A stretch of DNA of 64,000 bases from CAZFDT01 sp964518335. Lineage in GTDB: Bacteria; Planctomycetota; Phycisphaerae; Phycisphaerales; Phycisphaeraceae. The stretch lies in the NCBI GenBank assembly GCA_964518335.1, contig CAZFDT010000013.1, positions 1 through 64,000 of the forward strand. Reading direction: 5' to 3'. A model generated the notes under the pieces. It was given only the letters and a program-made list of their open reading frames with translations. It did not search any database and was not told the origin of the DNA. Below, piece after piece: positions 8,468 to 18,700 of the stretch. The position numbers and the translations under genes were made by a program. The first letter of the stretch is position 1. Every line of letters starts with the position of its first letter.

Positions 8468-8503
8468 CCGGACCTTCGCCCAAAGCGGCTCAGGTCCGGC
8501 GTG
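8468..8503 (-). repeat. Palindromic repeat, copy B, upstream of trmD
   Basis: Stem arms CCGGACCT (8468-8475) and AGGTCCGG (8492-8499) frame a loop nearly identical to the reverse complement of copy A at 6388-6427. Only the outer arm and three central loop bases differ. It ends 10 nt before the trmD start and may sequester the translation start region. Confidence 0.65.
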
Positions 8504-8513
8504 GAAGCCATCC

Positions 8514-9272
8514 ATGCGCATCGACGTGCTCACCCTCTTCCCGGAGATGTTCGAGAGCGTGCTCTCGACGAGCATTCTCAAGCGCGCCGCCGATCCGGCG
8601 CTGTACGTCGAGGACGATGAGGACACGTTTCCGGCGTCGCCGCCGGTGCAGGCGCCCGTGTCGTACCACCTGCACGACATCCGTCATTGGACGACCGACA
8701 AGCACGGCAAGGTGGACAAGGCGCCGTTCGGAGGCGGGCCGGGCATGGTCATGCAGTGCCAGCCGGTGTGGGACGCCGCCGTTGCAGTGAGCCAGATGGA
8801 CCCGCACGTGCCGACGCGCCTGCTCATGTCGCCCCAGGGCCGCACGCTCGCGCAGGCCCTGGTCGAGGAGCTGGCGACCCGGCCTCGACTGATGATTCTC
8901 TGCGGCCACTACGAGGGCATCGACGAGCGCGTCATCGACAAGCTGCGCGACGACGAGCCCCGCGGCGGACTGATCGAGGTCAGCATCGGCGACTACGTGC
9001 TGTCCGGCGGCGAGCTGGCGGCCATGGTGCTCATCGACGCCGTCGTCCGCCTCATCCCCGGCGTGCTGGGCGACGACGCCTCGTCGCACCACGAGAGCTT
9101 CTCGACCGGCTGCGGCGGTCGCCTGGACTACCCGCAATACACCAAGCCGCGCGTCTGGGAAGGGCTGGAAGTGCCCCCGGTGCTGCTGTCGGGCGACCAC
9201 GCCCGGATCGCGGCGTGGCGGGCCGAGCAATCGCGGCAGCGGACCGGGCAGCGTCGCCCCGATCTTGGCTGA
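8514..9272 (+). CDS. trmD: tRNA (guanine-N1)-methyltransferase
   Basis: A 252-residue SPOUT methyltransferase that makes m1G37 in tRNAs with a G at position 36, using S-adenosylmethionine. The N-terminus MRIDVLTLFPEMFESV is diagnostic. The trefoil knot is visible as ILCGHYEGIDERV and SIGDYVLSGGELA, and PGVLGDDASSHHESF and LDYPQYTKPRVW complete the family pattern. It contains an acidic insertion near residues 30-45 (EDDEDTFPASPP). A longer frame opens upstream from 8058, but the conserved start is at 8514. The 3' end is 9 nt from the convergent DUF6785 gene. Confidence 0.96.
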   Translation: MRIDVLTLFPEMFESVLSTSILKRAADPALYVEDDEDTFPASPPVQAPVSYHLHDIRHWTTDKHGKVDKAPFGGGPGMVMQCQPVWDAAVAVSQMDPHVPTRLLMSPQGRTLAQALVEELATRPRLMILCGHYEGIDERVIDKLRDDEPRGGLIEVSIGDYVLSGGELAAMVLIDAVVRLIPGVLGDDASSHHESFSTGCGGRLDYPQYTKPRVWEGLEVPPVLLSGDHARIAAWRAEQSRQRTGQRRPDLG

Positions 9273-9281
9273 TCAGGGAGA

Positions 9282-11690
9282 TCAGGAGGGGAGGATGCGG
9301 TAGCTTTCGGGGGGCAGGCCGGTGACGAAGTAGTAGATGGTTCCGACGATCATCCAGCCGACGGCGGCGAGGAGTTCGCCGGCGATGAGGCCGATCATCA
9401 GCGGCTTGACTCGGTGGTACGTGTGCAGGCCGCCGAACTTGACCACGCTGCTCTTGACCATCGCGGCGACGAGGAACGAGAACGCGAAGTGCGTGACGGG
9501 GTACGTGCCCCAGACCAGAAACAGCACCGGGTGCAGCGGCCACCAGGCGAATCGCACCCTCGCCACGGCGCAGCCCAGGTACAGCCCGATGCCCGTCACC
9601 ATGCACCAGAGCACGGCGGTGTCGGCCTTCATCTGCCGGAAGTGATCGAGCCAGCCCATGCCCGTCACCGCGCTGAGCTCGCCCCGCGCCGACAGGTCGC
9701 TCGTGGCGTGCGCCAGCCGCTCCAGCGGCGCCTGCGACTGCCACAGCATCCACCCGTCGTGCGGGCTCGAACCCAGGCGATACTGCACGGCAAAGGTCAC
9801 GAGCGTCGCCACCACCAGCCCGACGACGAGCATCGCCAGCAGTGGCCACGCCAGGCGCGAGGGCCTCGCGTCGGCGACGGCGTCGCCCATGCGCAGCGCG
9901 TTGGCGATGTAGGGCATGACCGCCTCGCGCGGATCGATCACCAGCACGATGCCCGCCAGGGTGAGCACGACGTAGGCTTCCGGCCCCAGCCCGCGCAGGC
10001 CGAACAGGCCCGCCAGCAACGCCGCCGGAAGAAAGTCCGGCTGGCAGTAGAACAAGCCCGTCTCGGCGTTGATCCGCGTCAGCACCAGCGAGAAGATCAG
10101 CACCATGGCCACCAGCAGCGCGCCGATGGTCAGGCTCAGTGCAGCGTAATGCATGAGCATGGCGACCGCCAGGAGGCAGCACACGACCAGGCCGCGCATC
10201 GCCCAGACACAGTAGCCCGGCGTGTGGCGATGGGTCGTCAGCCCGATGCTGCCGCGCAGCACGTCCACGTAGTGGCGGCGCCCGAAGTAGAGGATCATGA
10301 CCACCGCGCCGACCCACGAGCCGAAGCGCAGCGCGTTGCCCGTCGCCCCCGGGTCGTAGCGGTCGGCGCCCAGCGGGATGCCCTGGCCCAGCAGCACCGC
10401 GCCGAGCACGACCCACAGCACCAGCGACAGCCCCAGGCTCATCGCCACGCGCGCGTTGATGAAGAACCCGAACCCGATCGCCGTGAAGAAGAGCTGCGGC
10501 TGAAAGAGCCCCCACGAGCCCGACACCCGCTGCGCGTTGGGGAACAGCTCGTGCATCGGCGTCAGGTTGAACTGCCGCACGATCCGCGGCACGTCGGGGA
10601 ACCACACGTTGAGCCCGTTGAGCGTGTGCAGCGCCGCCACGCCCAGCAGCCCGATCCAGAACAGCCGATCCGCCGTGATCCGCGGCAGCCACGCCCCGGG
10701 CGCCCGCTCGGTCACGTCCCGCACGAACTGCACCGTCGGGTACAACAGCAGCTCGCGCTGTGACCACTGCGGGTGAACGATCAGCGTCATGCACACGCAG
10801 GCCACGCCCATGAGCAGCGCCACGCCCAGCCACAGTCGCAACGTCGGCCACCACGCCGCCCACGGAACCGCTTCCACGCTCCGCGCGAACATCCCCAGCA
10901 TCTGCCACAACGTGCCCGGCTGCTGCGGGTCCTGCGCACCGGTCACCAGCGTCCCCGTCACGTCCGGATCGAACTCGCCGTGCAACAGCAGCACCCCGTC
11001 GCCCCGCGGCCGCGGCACGATCGCACCCGCAAACATCGCCGTGAGCGCATCGCGGTTGGCATACGCATCGACCCGGGCATCGGCGTCGGCGTCGGCGTCG
11101 GCCAGGTTCACCCGCGCCAGCGCCGCGTTGATCGCGTCCAGCACGATCGTGCGCTGACTGACCTCGACGATGCCCGCGTCGGCCGCCAACGCCAGCTCCC
11201 GCTGCGCCGCCGGGTCCAGCGCGTCCCACAACCGGCCTTGCGGCGTGGCGGGAGCGCCCTCGGCCGCCACCAGCGACCGCGCCAGCACCAGCCAGTCACG
11301 CACGTAGCCTTCCGCCAGCTCCGCCGAACCGCCCGGCACGTACGCCAGCACCCGCTGCGACTGCCACGCCGGCTTCACCTGCGCAAACGACGCCGTGCGT
11401 CCGAAGGCCCCGACAAAAATCCGGTGCAGGTTCGACCCCGGCCAGCCGCACGACGCCAACGCGATCCCGATCACCACCGCCAGCTCCCCCGCCCGCAGCG
11501 GCAGCCGCGGCGACACCAGCCGCAGCAGCGGATTGATCAGCAGCAGCACGATCACCGCCGGCCCGAACACCCCCACGGGCAGGTGGTTGCCGATCATGTA
11601 CGTCTGACGGATTACCCAGTCGTTGAAGTAGGTCGCCCCACTGATGAACAGGCCCAGAAGCAGGCCGAGAATGACGGCGCGGATCGTCAT
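9282..11690 (-). CDS. DUF6785/DUF6784 multi-pass membrane protein
   Basis: An 802-residue integral membrane protein. From ATG 11690 it begins MTIRAVILGLLLGLFISG and contains TYFNDWVIRQTYMIGNHLPVG, the hallmark start of the DUF6785 family. The C-terminus carries the DUF6784 pattern (FAWWPLHPVLF and HFAFSFLVAAMVK). About a dozen hydrophobic segments are split by a soluble region near residues 110-270. That region contains a low-complexity Asp-Ala run (ADADADADA) from a GTCGGC hexanucleotide repeat. The family is abundant in planctomycetes and distantly resembles oligopeptide transporters; its substrate is unknown. An upstream extension of the frame lacks membrane character and was not used. Confidence 0.8.
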   Translation of the reverse strand: MTIRAVILGLLLGLFISGATYFNDWVIRQTYMIGNHLPVGVFGPAVIVLLLINPLLRLVSPRLPLRAGELAVVIGIALASCGWPGSNLHRIFVGAFGRTASFAQVKPAWQSQRVLAYVPGGSAELAEGYVRDWLVLARSLVAAEGAPATPQGRLWDALDPAAQRELALAADAGIVEVSQRTIVLDAINAALARVNLADADADADARVDAYANRDALTAMFAGAIVPRPRGDGVLLLHGEFDPDVTGTLVTGAQDPQQPGTLWQMLGMFARSVEAVPWAAWWPTLRLWLGVALLMGVACVCMTLIVHPQWSQRELLLYPTVQFVRDVTERAPGAWLPRITADRLFWIGLLGVAALHTLNGLNVWFPDVPRIVRQFNLTPMHELFPNAQRVSGSWGLFQPQLFFTAIGFGFFINARVAMSLGLSLVLWVVLGAVLLGQGIPLGADRYDPGATGNALRFGSWVGAVVMILYFGRRHYVDVLRGSIGLTTHRHTPGYCVWAMRGLVVCCLLAVAMLMHYAALSLTIGALLVAMVLIFSLVLTRINAETGLFYCQPDFLPAALLAGLFGLRGLGPEAYVVLTLAGIVLVIDPREAVMPYIANALRMGDAVADARPSRLAWPLLAMLVVGLVVATLVTFAVQYRLGSSPHDGWMLWQSQAPLERLAHATSDLSARGELSAVTGMGWLDHFRQMKADTAVLWCMVTGIGLYLGCAVARVRFAWWPLHPVLFLVWGTYPVTHFAFSFLVAAMVKSSVVKFGGLHTYHRVKPLMIGLIAGELLAAVGWMIVGTIYYFVTGLPPESYRILPS

Positions 11691-11779
11691 GCCGGGATTA
11701 TGGCGAATCCGCGTGACCTTGCATGGACCGCGCCCGCCGCCGCCGCCGGCGCCTCGGGGGGTTTCGACGGGCTGCCGGG

Positions 11780-14700
11780 CTACGGCATCTCGATGAACCG
11801 CACGGCGCCGGTGCCGGTGGATGCGCCGGTACCGGGGAGTTGGCCGTTGAACACGTTCTTGGCCTGCACCTTGTTGAAGGCGCGGTCGTAGATGGCGATG
11901 CGGTGCAGCTCGCCGGTCCACGGGCGCGAGCCGTCGGCTTCGCCGGCGATCGTCAGCGGATGGCTGGCGACCCACGAGGCGAAGTCGCCGGTGACTTCCG
12001 TCGAGTCCAACCACTGGCCGTTGCGGTAGCGGGTGATGTTCTTGCCGTCGTAGGTGACGATCATGTGCTCGCGGACGCCCGAGCCCAGGACGTTGCCGCT
12101 GTTGGCGGACTGGACGGAGCCGCCGATCTTGATCTGGCCGGCCCAGGCGGCGTTCTGCTGCTGCAGGCCGACGTTGCGCCCGCTGCCGACCGGGCCGTAG
12201 CCGAAGATCGTGCCGGTGGCGCCCATGGCGTTGCTGCTGGGGACGAAGACCGCCTCGATGGTCACCTGCTTGGTGCGCGTGACGCCCTGGTGGATCTTGG
12301 TGGCGTTAACGAGGGTCTTCAGCGGCTGGTTGGCGTTGATCGCCAGGCCGCCGCCGCTGATCCAGGTGATCTTGCTCACATCGGGGATGGGCAGGTTCGA
12401 CGGCGAGCCGAAGCCGCTGTCATCGACGACGACGGGCCCGGGCAGCGAGCTGGGGCCGATGTCGTTGCCCTTGTAAAGGTTGTTGACCTGTGTGGCGTCG
12501 AGGACGTAGTCGTAGAGTCGCACGTCGCTCATGCTGCCGGCGAGGTAGTCGTAGCCGGAGGTCGAGGTTTTGAGGCATGCGGCCAGGACGATGTCCTCGA
12601 AGTTGCCGGTGCGGTTGATGGGGTCGCCCAGCCCGCCGTTGTGGCTGTGGGTGCCGACTTCGCTGCCGTTGACGTAGAGCTTCATGCCGCCCTGCCCGAA
12701 GGTGAGGGTGACGTGGTGCCAGGTGTTGGTGGGCAGCGAGCCGGAGGTGGCGATGGTGTAGGTGGCCGAGGCGGACTCGAGTTTGGCGTTGATTTTGTTG
12801 GAGTCGATCCAGATGGCGACCTGACCGTCGCCGGTGCCGGAGGCGTCCTTGGAGAAGAGGCCCTGGCGCGTGCCGCTCTTGGTGGAGCGGAACCAGAAGG
12901 AGATGGCGCCGTCGGTGAGGAGGTAGTCGTCGTGGTGGCGGATTTCGACGCGATCGTTGGAGCCGTCGAAGTTGAGGGCCTCGGTGAGCGAGGACAGGAG
13001 ATTGCCGATGAGGTTGAGCAGGCCGCCGCCTCCGGTGCTACCGCTGGTGGCGCCGCCGAGAATGCTGCCGTTGTTGGTGCCGGTCTCATCGCTGGCGGGG
13101 GGATAAGCCACGCCGAGGTTGGGCATGTCCAGGTCGAGGTGGGCGCGGGCGTCGTCCTTGATGAGCAGTTCGCCGTTGGCCAGGGCGGCGCCGAAGAGTT
13201 CGGCGGAGTCCTCGAGGTTGAGGTTCTTGTTGCTGTGAATGAAGGCGGCGACCTGGGCGGTGTCGCGCAGGGTGACGGCGCTCGAGCTGTTGTGGGCGTA
13301 GATGCGCACGGCGTCGGGCCGGGTCGAGTCGGCGTTGATGGTGGCGCTGCCGGTGAGCGTGAGGTTGCCGTTGACCCACAGCGTGAGCTTCTTGCCCGGC
13401 GAGATGACGAAGTTGGCGTTGGCGATGGACAGGCTGCCGCGGCAATAGACGGTGATGTCCTGGGTGACGTTGATGTTGGTGCTCGAGCCGGAGATGCTCA
13501 GGCTGTTGGTGTACGTGCGGGTGGTGCTCCAGGTCTGGCTGCTGGAGATGGAGGAGGTGGAGAGCTGGTTGGGGAACGTGGAGATGCCGGGGCTGGCGCT
13601 GCCGATGGTGACGGTGTCGGTCAGTGCGGAGCGCAGGCCGCTGATCGTGCCCTCGTGGGCGCTGATGACGCTGGAGGGGTTTGAGCCCTTGCCGCAGTAG
13701 GCGTCGCCCCAGAGGCTGACGGCGGTGTGGGTGATGTTGAAGTAGCCCGACGACGTGCTGTTGGTGGCGACGACGGCGTACTTGCTGACGTGGTCGGTGG
13801 GGTCGTAGGCGCCCTTGGAGGAGCGGTAGCTGTCCACACGGGCGGTGTTGCTGAGGGTGATCTTGCTCTGGGCCGCCATGCCGCCGCCGCCGCCGCCGCT
13901 GTCGGCCAGGAGCCAGTGACCGACGAGCGTCGGCTCGGGCTTCTGCTCGACGAAATCGTAGCGGGCGAGCAGTTGGGGCGTGGGGTTGGCGTCGGCGGCG
14001 ATCGCCTCGTTCATGATGGTGCGGATCTCGGCGCCGCTGAGGGCGCGGTTGAACAGGCGCACGTCGTCGATGATGCCGTGGAAGCGGTCGTTGGTGTCGG
14101 CGCCGGCGCGGCCGCCGATGTAGAGCGGGCGCTTGTCGGTGCCGACGTCCTTGGTGTGCGAGGAGGCCTGGCCGTTGTTATCCACCACGCCGTTGACGTA
14201 GATGCGCACGGTCGAGCGGTCCCACGTCGCGGCCAGGTGATACCACTTCTCTTTGTCGAGCGTGGTGTTGCTGCGGTATCGGCCGCTGCCCAGCGACCCG
14301 TTGTCGGTGCCGTCGAGATAGAGCGTGGGCACGCCGGTGTTGATGGCGAATTGCCACACGTTGGGGTTGCCCTCGCCCTTGCGCAGGATCGGGTTGATGT
14401 TGCCGGCGCCGGCCTCGGAGCTGCTGGTCCAGCTTCGGCCGTACACCCAGGCGCAGATGGTGATCGACGACTTGATGTCGAACGTCTTGGAGTTGGGGAT
14501 CTGGATGTAGTTCTTGATGCCGTTGAAGTCGAAGCCGTTGAGGAACTTGCCGGCGGTCCAGTTGCCGCCTTCATAGACGGTTCCGTGGTTGGTGCCGGCC
14601 GAGTCGGAGGCGATGATGTCGGTCGATTCGTCGAGTCGCCAGTGGGCGACGGCGGGTGGGCCTTTGGGGGCCTTGGACGCCCAGATGAGGGAGCGATAGA

Positions 14701-15742
14701 CGATGGTCTTGCCGTCGCCGGCGAGGACGCCGAAGTGGAACGTGCCGCCGCCGACGGGCAGCAGGACGCGCCGGCCGGCGGTGGCGCCGCCGCTGGTCGT
14801 GCTGCTGCCGGCCTCGAACGCCGCCAGCGACGCCTGCAGACTGCCCTGCGGCGTGGCCAGCACGTCGCCCGTGGTCGAGCTCGGCAGCGTGTAGCTGTTG
14901 ACCGCCGCCGTCTCGGTGTGCACGTCGTGCAGGCCCACCGCCAGCGGCTGCGTGATGTCGTGTGTGTTGTCGGTCACGTTGACGCGGGTGTGGTTGACCG
15001 ATCCGACCGACGACGCCAGGGCCCACTGCAGCGCCATGCCGGCGGGCTCGCTGACGATGCCGATCGCCGCGTTGTTGAGCTTGCTCCCCACCGTGCTGGG
15101 AGCGCTCGAGTTGCTGATGTACGCCACGTCGGCGTCGTCCAGCGCCGCATCGAACGCCGCTTGCGTCGCGTTGTGCGCGATCTTGGCGACCTCGAAGTTC
15201 CACTGCTCCATCTGCTTGATCCGCGCCGTGTCGGCGCCCGAGGGCGACGTGGCGTTGCTGACCACCATCAGCAGCTTCATCCGCGCCCCGGGGTCCTCGA
15301 ACGAGTTGACCACCGCGCGCAGCTTGTGCGTCACGTTGTTCACCCGCGCGATCACCGTCAGCGTCACCGCGTCGTTGGGGTCGTCGGCCAGGTCGCCGTC
15401 GCCCTCGTCGGGGATGCCGATGACGCCGTCGCCGTCGAGGTCCTGGCCGTCCTCGGCCAGCAGCGTGAACGTGCCCTGGGCAAACGACTGGTTCGTCGGC
15501 AGCTTGCCCGCGGCAAAGTCCTGCCGCCACGTGTCGCTGCTCTTGACGTGCGCGATCGCCATCGCCATCGCCGACTCGGCGATCTGCCTCGCCTCGGCGT
15601 GATGGTTGACGTTCTGAGCGATCGGCAGCGTCGTGCTCTGCGCCGTCTGGAACGACAGCGCCAGGATCACCGCCACCGCCACCGCCACCAGCACCAGCAC
15701 CAGCGCGATGCCGCGCGAGCCACGTTCGTTGCGAGCGTTCAT
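11780..15742 (-). CDS. Giant pilin-anchored LamG-domain protein
   Basis: A 1320-residue protein. The start at 15742 has GGGAG upstream and gives a short basic head followed by a long hydrophobic segment (GIALVLVLVAVAVAVILALSF), as in PilX/minor-pilin-like anchors. A calcium-type aspartate motif (DGQDLDGDGVIG) lies near residue 105. At least three LamG/concanavalin-like domains follow (motifs WRLDES, FDGSNDRVEI, AIYDRAF), with a DUF7305-like beta-helical segment (LSIANANFVISPGKKL) between them. This suggests an exported carbohydrate- or matrix-binding protein. Its frame continues far upstream without sequence sense. It is 20 nt downstream of a paralogue and probably cotranscribed. Confidence 0.8.
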   Translation of the reverse strand: MNARNERGSRGIALVLVLVAVAVAVILALSFQTAQSTTLPIAQNVNHHAEARQIAESAMAMAIAHVKSSDTWRQDFAAGKLPTNQSFAQGTFTLLAEDGQDLDGDGVIGIPDEGDGDLADDPNDAVTLTVIARVNNVTHKLRAVVNSFEDPGARMKLLMVVSNATSPSGADTARIKQMEQWNFEVAKIAHNATQAAFDAALDDADVAYISNSSAPSTVGSKLNNAAIGIVSEPAGMALQWALASSVGSVNHTRVNVTDNTHDITQPLAVGLHDVHTETAAVNSYTLPSSTTGDVLATPQGSLQASLAAFEAGSSTTSGGATAGRRVLLPVGGGTFHFGVLAGDGKTIVYRSLIWASKAPKGPPAVAHWRLDESTDIIASDSAGTNHGTVYEGGNWTAGKFLNGFDFNGIKNYIQIPNSKTFDIKSSITICAWVYGRSWTSSSEAGAGNINPILRKGEGNPNVWQFAINTGVPTLYLDGTDNGSLGSGRYRSNTTLDKEKWYHLAATWDRSTVRIYVNGVVDNNGQASSHTKDVGTDKRPLYIGGRAGADTNDRFHGIIDDVRLFNRALSGAEIRTIMNEAIAADANPTPQLLARYDFVEQKPEPTLVGHWLLADSGGGGGGMAAQSKITLSNTARVDSYRSSKGAYDPTDHVSKYAVVATNSTSSGYFNITHTAVSLWGDAYCGKGSNPSSVISAHEGTISGLRSALTDTVTIGSASPGISTFPNQLSTSSISSSQTWSTTRTYTNSLSISGSSTNINVTQDITVYCRGSLSIANANFVISPGKKLTLWVNGNLTLTGSATINADSTRPDAVRIYAHNSSSAVTLRDTAQVAAFIHSNKNLNLEDSAELFGAALANGELLIKDDARAHLDLDMPNLGVAYPPASDETGTNNGSILGGATSGSTGGGGLLNLIGNLLSSLTEALNFDGSNDRVEIRHHDDYLLTDGAISFWFRSTKSGTRQGLFSKDASGTGDGQVAIWIDSNKINAKLESASATYTIATSGSLPTNTWHHVTLTFGQGGMKLYVNGSEVGTHSHNGGLGDPINRTGNFEDIVLAACLKTSTSGYDYLAGSMSDVRLYDYVLDATQVNNLYKGNDIGPSSLPGPVVVDDSGFGSPSNLPIPDVSKITWISGGGLAINANQPLKTLVNATKIHQGVTRTKQVTIEAVFVPSSNAMGATGTIFGYGPVGSGRNVGLQQQNAAWAGQIKIGGSVQSANSGNVLGSGVREHMIVTYDGKNITRYRNGQWLDSTEVTGDFASWVASHPLTIAGEADGSRPWTGELHRIAIYDRAFNKVQAKNVFNGQLPGTGASTGTGAVRFIEMP

Positions 15743-15762
15743 AGGATAGTCTCCCACTTGTC

Positions 15763-18700
15763 TTATTTCGGCTCGATCCAGCGGACAGTGAAGGCCAGGT
15801 CGCTTTGTCCGTCGCCGGGGGGCTGTCCGGTAAAAACGTTGGCCACCTGCACGGCGTTCATGCCGCGGTCCCACACGGCCACGCGGTGGAGCGTCCCCAG
15901 CCACGGGCGCTGACCGGTCGGCTCGTTGGCCAGCAGCAGCGCGTAGGCCGCGTGCCACGTGTCCAGATCGCCGGTGCGGTCGAGCTGCGCCTCCAGGCCG
16001 CCGTTGCGATACAGCGACACCTGCTGGCCGTTGTAGGTCAGGATGACGTGCTGGGGCTGGGCGGCGGTCATCGCCCCGGCGCCGCCGAGGTCGGGCGTGC
16101 CGTTGGACCCCGTGGCGGCGGTGCGAAGCCGGGCCAGGACCTGCGCCCCCTCCTGCATGACGTTGACGTTGCAGTTGAATGGGTCGGGGCTGATCGACAC
16201 GATTCGCGCCGGGCCGGTCTGCGCCAGGTGGGCGGGGGTGAACCGCGCCTCGAGGGTGATCTGGCCGGTGTCGAGCGCGGCTTGTCGGATCTTGGTGGCG
16301 GGCGAGCCGCTGCTGAGCGTCGTGGGCTGGTCGATGCGCAGTCCGGCGTGGCCCGCCAGCCACGTGACCCGCGCCGGGTCGGCAATGGTCAGGTCCAGCG
16401 CGTCGCCCGCCCCGCTGGTGTCGCGGACGACGGGCGGGTAGGCCGGGCCGGGCTCCTGGCCCGACGCCAGCGCGGCGATCTGCTCGTCGGTCAGCGCCGA
16501 GCTGTAGAGCCGCACGTCGTCGAGCATGCCGTCGAGGTGGTCCTGCAGCGGCGCGCCCGAGTGACTGCTGCTGTTGACCGCGCTGGCGCCGAAGACCCAT
16601 GGCTCGGCGTTGTCGGCCAGACCGCCGGCGTGGTCGTCGCGGTCGGCGAGCGTGCCGTTGATGTAGAGCTTCATGCCCCCGCCGCCGAAGACGAGGGCGA
16701 GGTGATACCACGTGTCGTTCTGGATCGTGCCCGACTCGACCCAGTGGTCAGGGCTGGTGGCGCCCTGGAGGCGGGCGCGGAGTTTGCGGTTTTCGATGAG
16801 CAGCGTCAGATGCCCGCCGTTGCCGTAGCCGGCGGCGTCTTTGCTGAGGACGCCCTGGGTTTTGTCGCGGTTGGCGGTGCGGACCCAGCAGGCGACGGTG
16901 GCGTGGGCGAGCTGGAAGTCGGCGTGGTGGGGGACGATGACGTGGGCGTCGGAGCCGTCGAAGGCGATGGCGTGGTCGGTGATGATGGCGGGGGGCGTCT
17001 GGCCGGTGGTCAGGCCGCCGTGGCCCGAGCCGTCGTGGGCGGCGACGGATTCGGTGACGGTGAGGTTGCCCAGGGCGGGGCTGCTCAGGTCGGCGTGGAT
17101 GGCGCCCTGGTTGAGGGTGATGTTGCCTTGGCCGACGTAGGTTCCGTAGAGCTGGCTGTTGTTGTTGAGCACGAGGTGTCGCGAGCCGAACACGCGGCCG
17201 GCGATGGTTCCGTCGTTGAGCGTGAGGTCGCGGTTGCTGCCGTGCATGTGGATGGTGAGTCGATCGACGGCGGCAGAGTTGGCGTTGATCTGGGACTTGT
17301 TGTTGAGGGTGAGGGTGTTGCCGACGTAGAGGGTGAGGCTGGAGCCGGCGGGGATGACGAAGCGACCGTCGTTGAGGGTGAGCTGGGCGATGACGCTGAT
17401 GACGACGTGGCCGGAGATGTGGACGACGGCGCCGTTGTTGAGGGTCATGCGGGCGCAGGAGAAGCTGGAGCTGAGGGTGCGCGAGCCGCCGTTGTAGGTG
17501 ACGTTGGCGGGAACGGCCATGGGCAGTCCGCCGGGGGGGCTCTGGGCGAGGCTCACTGCAGCGTCGGAGGCCTGGGCCTGCATGGCGCCGGTGATGGCGG
17601 CGTTGCCGTGGAGGGTGGCGACGCTGTTGGGGTTGGCGCCGGGGCCGACGAGGAGGTTGCCGGCGATGCGTGCGTCGCCGTTGAGTTCGACGTGGCCGTG
17701 GCCGGTGGCGTTGGTGGTGACGTTGGCGGAGGCCAGGACGTTGGCGCCGCCGTAGTTGCCGTGGGCGGCGCGGTAGGCGTCGATGCGGGAGGTGTTGTGC
17801 ATCTCGATGCGGCCGCCGGTGGTCACGCCGCCGCCGCCGCCGCTGTCGTCGAGGGGCCAGTGCGCGGCGAGCGTGGGCAGCACGGGCGTGGGGGTGTCGA
17901 AGGTGTAGAGGGCCACGAGTTGGGGTGTGGGCGGGGCGTCGTCGTCATCGGTCGCGGCCAGACCGATCGAAAACGCCTCGGCGGGCACGACCTGCCTGGC
18001 CACGCCCGGGCCCTGCCAGCGCAGGATCAGGCCCACGCCGCCGTAGTTCTCGAAGCAGCGCACGGTCAGGTCGTGCTGGCCGGCGGCGAGCGTGATCGTG
18101 CCGCTGCGCTCCTGCATGCCGTGCAGGCCGTCGTTGTTCACGACGAGCGTGCCGTCGATCGTCAGGTCCGAGCCGTCGTCACTGTCGAGATAGAACGTCC
18201 AGGCGCCGTCGGCGGGGATGGTGATCTTGCCGCGCAGCCTCACGCCGAAGAGGTCGGTGGGTCCGCCGCTGTAGAGCGCCCCGCCGGTGCTGGGCCAGTG
18301 GATGCGCGGCTCGATCGACGTGTGCGTGGGCGTCGCCTCCCAGTCGATGCCGCTGAGCGAGCTGAGCCCGTGATGGACCGCGTGCCACTCGGCCCACAGC
18401 CCCGGCGTCGGCGCGGCGGCGGCGCCGGCCCACTCCAGCGCGCGGCGGAGCAGCTTCCGACCATCGGCGCTCAAATCAAAGTCGCTGCTGTTGCCCGACC
18501 ATGGCAACATCACGCGCCGGCCCGGCACCTTGCCCCCGTTGTGCGTCATCCCGCCACGCTCGAGCACCGCCAGCGCCGGCGACGCCGTGCCCGGCCGCCG
18601 CCCCAGCACCGACAGACCCGCCGCCGGGGTGCCCGTCGCCAGCGTAAGCTGCACGCTCTGCGTCGCGATCGTCAGGCTCCCGGCCGCAAACGCCGACGTG

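Noticed and set aside
11723..13684. Long plus-strand open frame of 653 codons
   Set aside because: It is antisense to the LamG protein gene, is Gly/Val/Asp-rich without domain character, and such frames are expected in GC-rich genes.
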